DNA of 64,000 nt from contig CANCHK010000002.1 in assembly GCA_947377865.1 (NCBI GenBank), positions 34,028 to 98,027 of the forward strand. The letters are read 5' to 3'. The notes beneath the pieces are model-generated. The model made no database searches and was not told the DNA's origin. It was given only the letters and a program-made list of their open reading frames with translations. How positions within the stretch are numbered: the first letter of the stretch is position 1; each line of letters starts with the position of its first letter. A program made the position numbers and the translations under genes. This document shows positions 61,296 through 64,000 of this stretch, piece after piece. This stretch comes from Opitutia bacterium (lineage in GTDB: Bacteria > Verrucomicrobiota > Verrucomicrobiia > Opitutales > UBA953).

Positions 61296-62228
61296 TCAGT
61301 TGTTCTCCTTGAGCCCTTCGAGGTGGCCGAGGTTCTTCACCGGGGCGAAGATCGCCTGCACTTCCGCGAGTAACTGCTGGTCGATCGGTTCCGCGGCCCA
61401 CTTGGCCCAGTTGCGGATATTGACCGGATTGGCGCTACCCGAGACCGTCGTGGTGATGTCGGGATGCTGGAGCGAAAACTGCAAGGCGAGCTTGGCGATA
61501 TCGCTGCCCTTGGCGGCGCAATGGGCGGCGGCGGCGCGGGCGGCTGCCTTCACGTTCTCCGGCTCCTTGAGCCACGCCGGCAGCGGGGCGTTGGTGAGGA
61601 GGCGGGCGCTGAAGGGACCGGCGTTCATGATGCCGATGCCCTTGGCCTTCAGGTAAGGCACGGACTCATCGGAGAAGCGGGTGTTCTGGAGCGTGTGCTG
61701 GTTATAGCTCAGGACGCAGTCGACCTCGGCCTGGTCGCAGATGAACTTGAAGATCTTCTGCGGGTAGCCGCTGAAGCCGATGGCCTTCACTTTGCCGGCC
61801 TGCTTCGCCTTGCGGAGCGCCGGGATGGTCTCGTCGACGATCTGCTGCATCGGGACGAACTCGATGTCATGGCAGAGGATGATGTCGAGGTGGTCGGTCC
61901 CGAGGCGGTGCAGGGAGACATCGATGCTCTCCGCGACGCGCTTCGCGCTGAAGTCGAAGTGGGTCAGGTCGTAACGGCCCAGCTTCGTGCAGAGCTTGTA
62001 GCTATCGCGCGGGACGCCGCGGAGGGCGACGCCCAGGAGCACTTCGGAAATACCGCGGCCATAGAAGGGCGACGTGTCGATGAAGTTGATGCCGCAGTCG
62101 AGGGCGACCTGGACGGACTTCAGGGCGTCGTCGAGGGCGACGCTGCGGAATTCTTGTCCCAGCGACGAGGCGCCGAAGCTGAGGATAGGGAGTTCGATCC
62201 CGGTCTTGCCGAGGGTGCGAGTCTTCAT
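61296..62228 (-). CDS. Aldo/keto reductase, L-fucose/L-galactose dehydrogenase-like
   Basis: A 310-residue (beta/alpha)8 oxidoreductase. The catalytic Tyr lies in IDTSPFYGRGISE, Lys in CTKLGRYD and His in ILCHDIEF. The blocks FGASSLGQEF, DFSAKRVAESIDVSLHRLG and VKAIGFSGYP match plant and bacterial L-galactose dehydrogenases; L-fucose is 6-deoxy-L-galactose. It should oxidise L-fucose at C1 to the lactone that the COG3618 enzyme opens. ATG 62228 matches the family start. Confidence 0.9.
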   Translation of the reverse strand: MKTRTLGKTGIELPILSFGASSLGQEFRSVALDDALKSVQVALDCGINFIDTSPFYGRGISEVLLGVALRGVPRDSYKLCTKLGRYDLTHFDFSAKRVAESIDVSLHRLGTDHLDIILCHDIEFVPMQQIVDETIPALRKAKQAGKVKAIGFSGYPQKIFKFICDQAEVDCVLSYNQHTLQNTRFSDESVPYLKAKGIGIMNAGPFSARLLTNAPLPAWLKEPENVKAAARAAAAHCAAKGSDIAKLALQFSLQHPDITTTVSGSANPVNIRNWAKWAAEPIDQQLLAEVQAIFAPVKNLGHLEGLKENN

Positions 62229-62239
62229 GGTGCGAAAGT

Positions 62240-62686
62240 TCAGGCCGTGCGGCAGCCGACGGTGAGGAGCACGTTGCCCCAGAGGGCTTGGTCGCCGGTC
62301 TGGATTGTGAGGATGTGGTCGGCGGATTCGACGGCTTTGTAGAAATCCCACTTCAGGACCGGCTGCAGTTCGAGCTTCAGGCCAGCGGCCTTCACTTCTT
62401 GGCGAAACTCGGCCCAGACGGGCGGCTCGCCCTTCTGCGCGTAGGAGTCGTCAGCCGGGATGCCCATCGTGTTGACGGCGTCGACCGGCACGGCGCTGAG
62501 CACCGCGCGCAGCACCTGTGCGACGGTCGGGATGCCTGGCGAAAGATTGAGCGAGACCAGCTCGGCGTTCGGGCCCTTCTTGCCCCAGACCGGGTAGTTG
62601 CCGTCGGCGATCAGGATGACCGAGTGATGGCCCGCGCGGGCGAGGACTTCGGAGATCTTCGGATGGATGAGCTGGTGCTTGAGCAT
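62240..62686 (-). CDS. fucU: L-fucose mutarotase, RbsD/FucU family
   Basis: A 148-residue protein. HPKISEVLARAGHHSVILIA carries the catalytic His, DGNYPVWGKKGPNAE follows, and TGDQALWGNVLLTVG is the C-terminal signature. It interconverts anomers of L-fucose, feeding the dehydrogenase. The start at 62686 restores the family length. It is in the middle of the operon, with gaps of 4 bp upstream and 11 bp downstream. Confidence 0.9.
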   Translation of the reverse strand: MLKHQLIHPKISEVLARAGHHSVILIADGNYPVWGKKGPNAELVSLNLSPGIPTVAQVLRAVLSAVPVDAVNTMGIPADDSYAQKGEPPVWAEFRQEVKAAGLKLELQPVLKWDFYKAVESADHILTIQTGDQALWGNVLLTVGCRTA

Positions 62687-62690
62687 GGTC

Positions 62691-63509
62691 TTAGCGGGGT
62701 AAGTGGGTGCGGATGGCCTTGATCGTCTGCGCGGCGGCGGCTTCGGAGTCAGGCAAAGGGAGAATCTCTCCGGAAAGATAACCCGCGAAGCCGATATCCT
62801 TGAGCGCGGCGACGACCGACGCGGCGTCCGTGTGGCCGAAGCCAATCGCCTGGCGATTGCTGTCAGCGAAGTGGACGTGCCCGACGTGGCGGCCGCAGGC
62901 GCGAAGCGTGACGGCGTTCGAGACTTCCTCGATGTTCATGTGGAAGAGGTCGCACAGCAGCTTCACGTTGCCGACTTGGCGGGCTTCGAGGAACTGGGCG
63001 GCGTCGAGCTGACGGCTGAGGAGATTCGTCTCGTAGCGGTTGAGCGGCTCGTAGAGGAGCGGTACGCCGTATTGGGCGGCGTGGGCGCCGAGATCGGTGA
63101 GCGCTTCGGCGAGCCAGGTCAGGGCCTGGTCGCGGGAGACGTCGCCCTCGGCCTTGCCCTGCATCGAACCGATGATGGCGGGCGCATTGAATTCGCCGGC
63201 GACGTCGATGATGGCGCGGATGAACTCGCGGGCCTGCGAGCGGATGGAAGGGTCGGCGTGGGTCAGGTGCCACTTATGGACGAGCCAACCTCCGCCGGTA
63301 CCGAAGGCCGCAGCGGACAGGTTGTGCTTTTTCAGCAGGGCGTGGAGCGCCGGACGGTCGATCGAGGCGGCCGAGGGGGCGAAGATCTCAATCGCGTCGA
63401 AGCCCAGCTTCGCGGCGGAGGCCGCGGCGGACTCGAGGCCGTCCCAATACACGAACGGTCCGCCCTTGGCCTGGGCGACGAGCGAAACCGTGATCGCAGA
63501 TTTAATCAC
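62691..63509 (-). CDS. Sugar phosphate isomerase/epimerase-family TIM barrel
   Basis: A 272-residue AP-endonuclease-2-like barrel. GFDAIEIFAPSAASI lies near the start, VPLLYEPLNRYETNL gives a metal-binding Glu, KLLCDLFHMNIEE an Asp and His, GHVHFADSNRQAIGFGHTD more ligands, and LSGEILPLPD the last Glu. It resembles hydroxypyruvate or tagatose-type epimerases. It is the first gene of the fucose operon. The start codon is GTG 63509; no Shine-Dalgarno site is seen. Confidence 0.85.
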   Translation of the reverse strand: MIKSAITVSLVAQAKGGPFVYWDGLESAAASAAKLGFDAIEIFAPSAASIDRPALHALLKKHNLSAAAFGTGGGWLVHKWHLTHADPSIRSQAREFIRAIIDVAGEFNAPAIIGSMQGKAEGDVSRDQALTWLAEALTDLGAHAAQYGVPLLYEPLNRYETNLLSRQLDAAQFLEARQVGNVKLLCDLFHMNIEEVSNAVTLRACGRHVGHVHFADSNRQAIGFGHTDAASVVAALKDIGFAGYLSGEILPLPDSEAAAAQTIKAIRTHLPR

Positions 63510-63601
63510 AAGGGAACACTGCCCTTCCCGCGAAGGAGGGGCAAGTTCCGCTTAAATGACTTTAAACGAAAAACGGAGCGAAGAGGCCGAGAAGCGGCAA
63601 C

Positions 63602-64000
63602 TTACTCCGTCATTCCTTGCGAAGTGCGGCCCTTCACGAGGCGCTGCACCAAGGCGAAGCGGAGAATCTGCTCCATCTTTGCGATCTCAACCGGGTCGAT
63701 GTCCTTTTGACCACGAGCGGCCTCGACGGCTTCGCGCGCACGCGCTTCGGCGGTCTCGACGGCCTTGAGGTCGATCTTCGATTCGTCGATGGCGGCTTCG
63801 GTGACGACCGAGACCTTATCGGAGACGACGCGAACGAAACCCTGGTCGATAGCGAGGCGGGTGATCTTGCCGTCCACCGTGAGGATGACTTCGCCGGCGG
63901 CGATGATCGCGGTGATAGGCTGGTGGCCGGGCAGGATGCCGATGCTGCCCATGGCGGTGGGCAGGGTCACCTTGTCCGCCGTGCCTTCGTAGGCGCGGCG
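63602..64000 (-). CDS. atpC: ATP synthase F1 epsilon subunit, 3' part
   Basis: The visible 132 residues begin RRAYEGTADKVTLPTAMGSI and continue GILPGHQPITAIIAAGE, the N-terminal beta-sandwich of AtpC. The helical C-terminal domain is rich in Ala and Glu. The gene runs off the right edge; a GTG at 63970 is internal, not the start. It regulates rotation and ATP hydrolysis of the F1 motor. The rest of the atp operon should lie beyond 64 kb. Confidence 0.95.
   Translation of the reverse strand, partial: RRAYEGTADKVTLPTAMGSIGILPGHQPITAIIAAGEVILTVDGKITRLAIDQGFVRVVSDKVSVVTEAAIDESKIDLKAVETAEARAREAVEAARGQKDIDPVEIAKMEQILRFALVQRLVKGRTSQGMTE

Overview
The window is about 60% GC bacterial chromosome. It carries an uninterrupted Gram-negative surface-polysaccharide locus of about 41 kb, two tRNA genes and a housekeeping segment ending in the 3' part of an ATP synthase epsilon gene. 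Kdo genes (kdsD, kdsB) show an outer membrane. The gene mix (EpsI-type exosortase partner, COG3618 lactonase, non-phosphorylating fucose genes, few Shine-Dalgarno sites) fits a Verrucomicrobiota/Opitutae-like organism, but that placement is inference only. No phage, IS transposase, CRISPR array or rRNA is visible.

Layout. 1-10.1 kb, minus strand, tightly packed: HAD/UbiA-type fragment, GT-C-like membrane protein, rfbA, two tandem paralogous GT2 genes, Wzx flippase, rfbB, O-acyltransferase, DegT aminotransferase. 10.1-11 kb: a plus-strand four-helix-bundle (23S-IVP type) gene between inverted repeats. 11-20.4 kb, minus: asnB, CapK-type ligase, EpsI-like protein, NeuD/PglD acetyltransferase, then an acyl module (SDR, ACP, KAS III), a glycosyltransferase and an O-antigen ligase/polymerase. 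20.4-42 kb, minus: acyl-AMP ligase, SDR, second ACP, HAD, ATP-grasp, GT4, wecB, heparinase II/III-like, wecC, bi-domain oxidoreductase, second O-antigen ligase, kdsD, kdsB, fcl, gmd, a nucleotidyltransferase and a GbsR/MarR regulator. 42.7-44.4 kb: tRNA-Glu, a small membrane protein, an orphan OmpR-type regulator and a glutaredoxin. 44.7-64 kb: DegT, lgt, CNNM/CBS protein, pabC-pabB, M24 peptidase, DUF421, tRNA-Gly, HNH nuclease, split RodZ-like gene, M50 protease, GT2, ROK kinase, cupin, SRAP, SlyX, a five-gene L-fucose catabolic operon and atpC.

How the genes work together. The locus can make dTDP-4-keto-6-deoxyglucose (rfbA, rfbB), amino sugars (DegT plus NeuD), ManNAc and ManNAcA nucleotides (wecB, wecC), GDP-L-fucose (gmd, fcl) and CMP-Kdo (kdsD, kdsB). 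Glycosyltransferases, a flippase and two polymerase/ligase-type proteins assemble and export the glycan. The KAS III, ACP, SDR and acyl-AMP ligase genes could build a dedicated acyl substituent.

Most striking signal. Nearly every long gap between 10 and 45 kb is built from the same roughly dozen short repeat families, called R1-R12 here. Plus-strand core motifs: R1 AAGCTGGCACGTGGGCACGT, directly at start codons; R2 GACCAGAGGCTCGGAGG; R3 TTGATTGGTTGGCCAGTTGG; R4 GGATGCGATG-T-CATCGCATCC; R5 CTAGCTGGCAGGTTGACAAG; R6 GGGAAACCGGAGACCGG; R7 a two-hairpin unit between GGTAGGG and CCCTACC; R8 CCCGGTGGCCGTCACC; R9 GGTCAGCAC-GCA-GTGCTGACC; R10 GTGCAAAGGTGCAAA; R11 a long imperfect palindrome built on GGGTCTCGG and CAGGTTCGGG; R12 AGCGGTTAGCGGTTAGCGG. 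A prime marks the inverted copy. They are arranged as nested inverted repeats, and several keep a constant frame around hairpin stems that covary between copies. These repeats are absent from the packed 1-10 kb and 46-64 kb segments.
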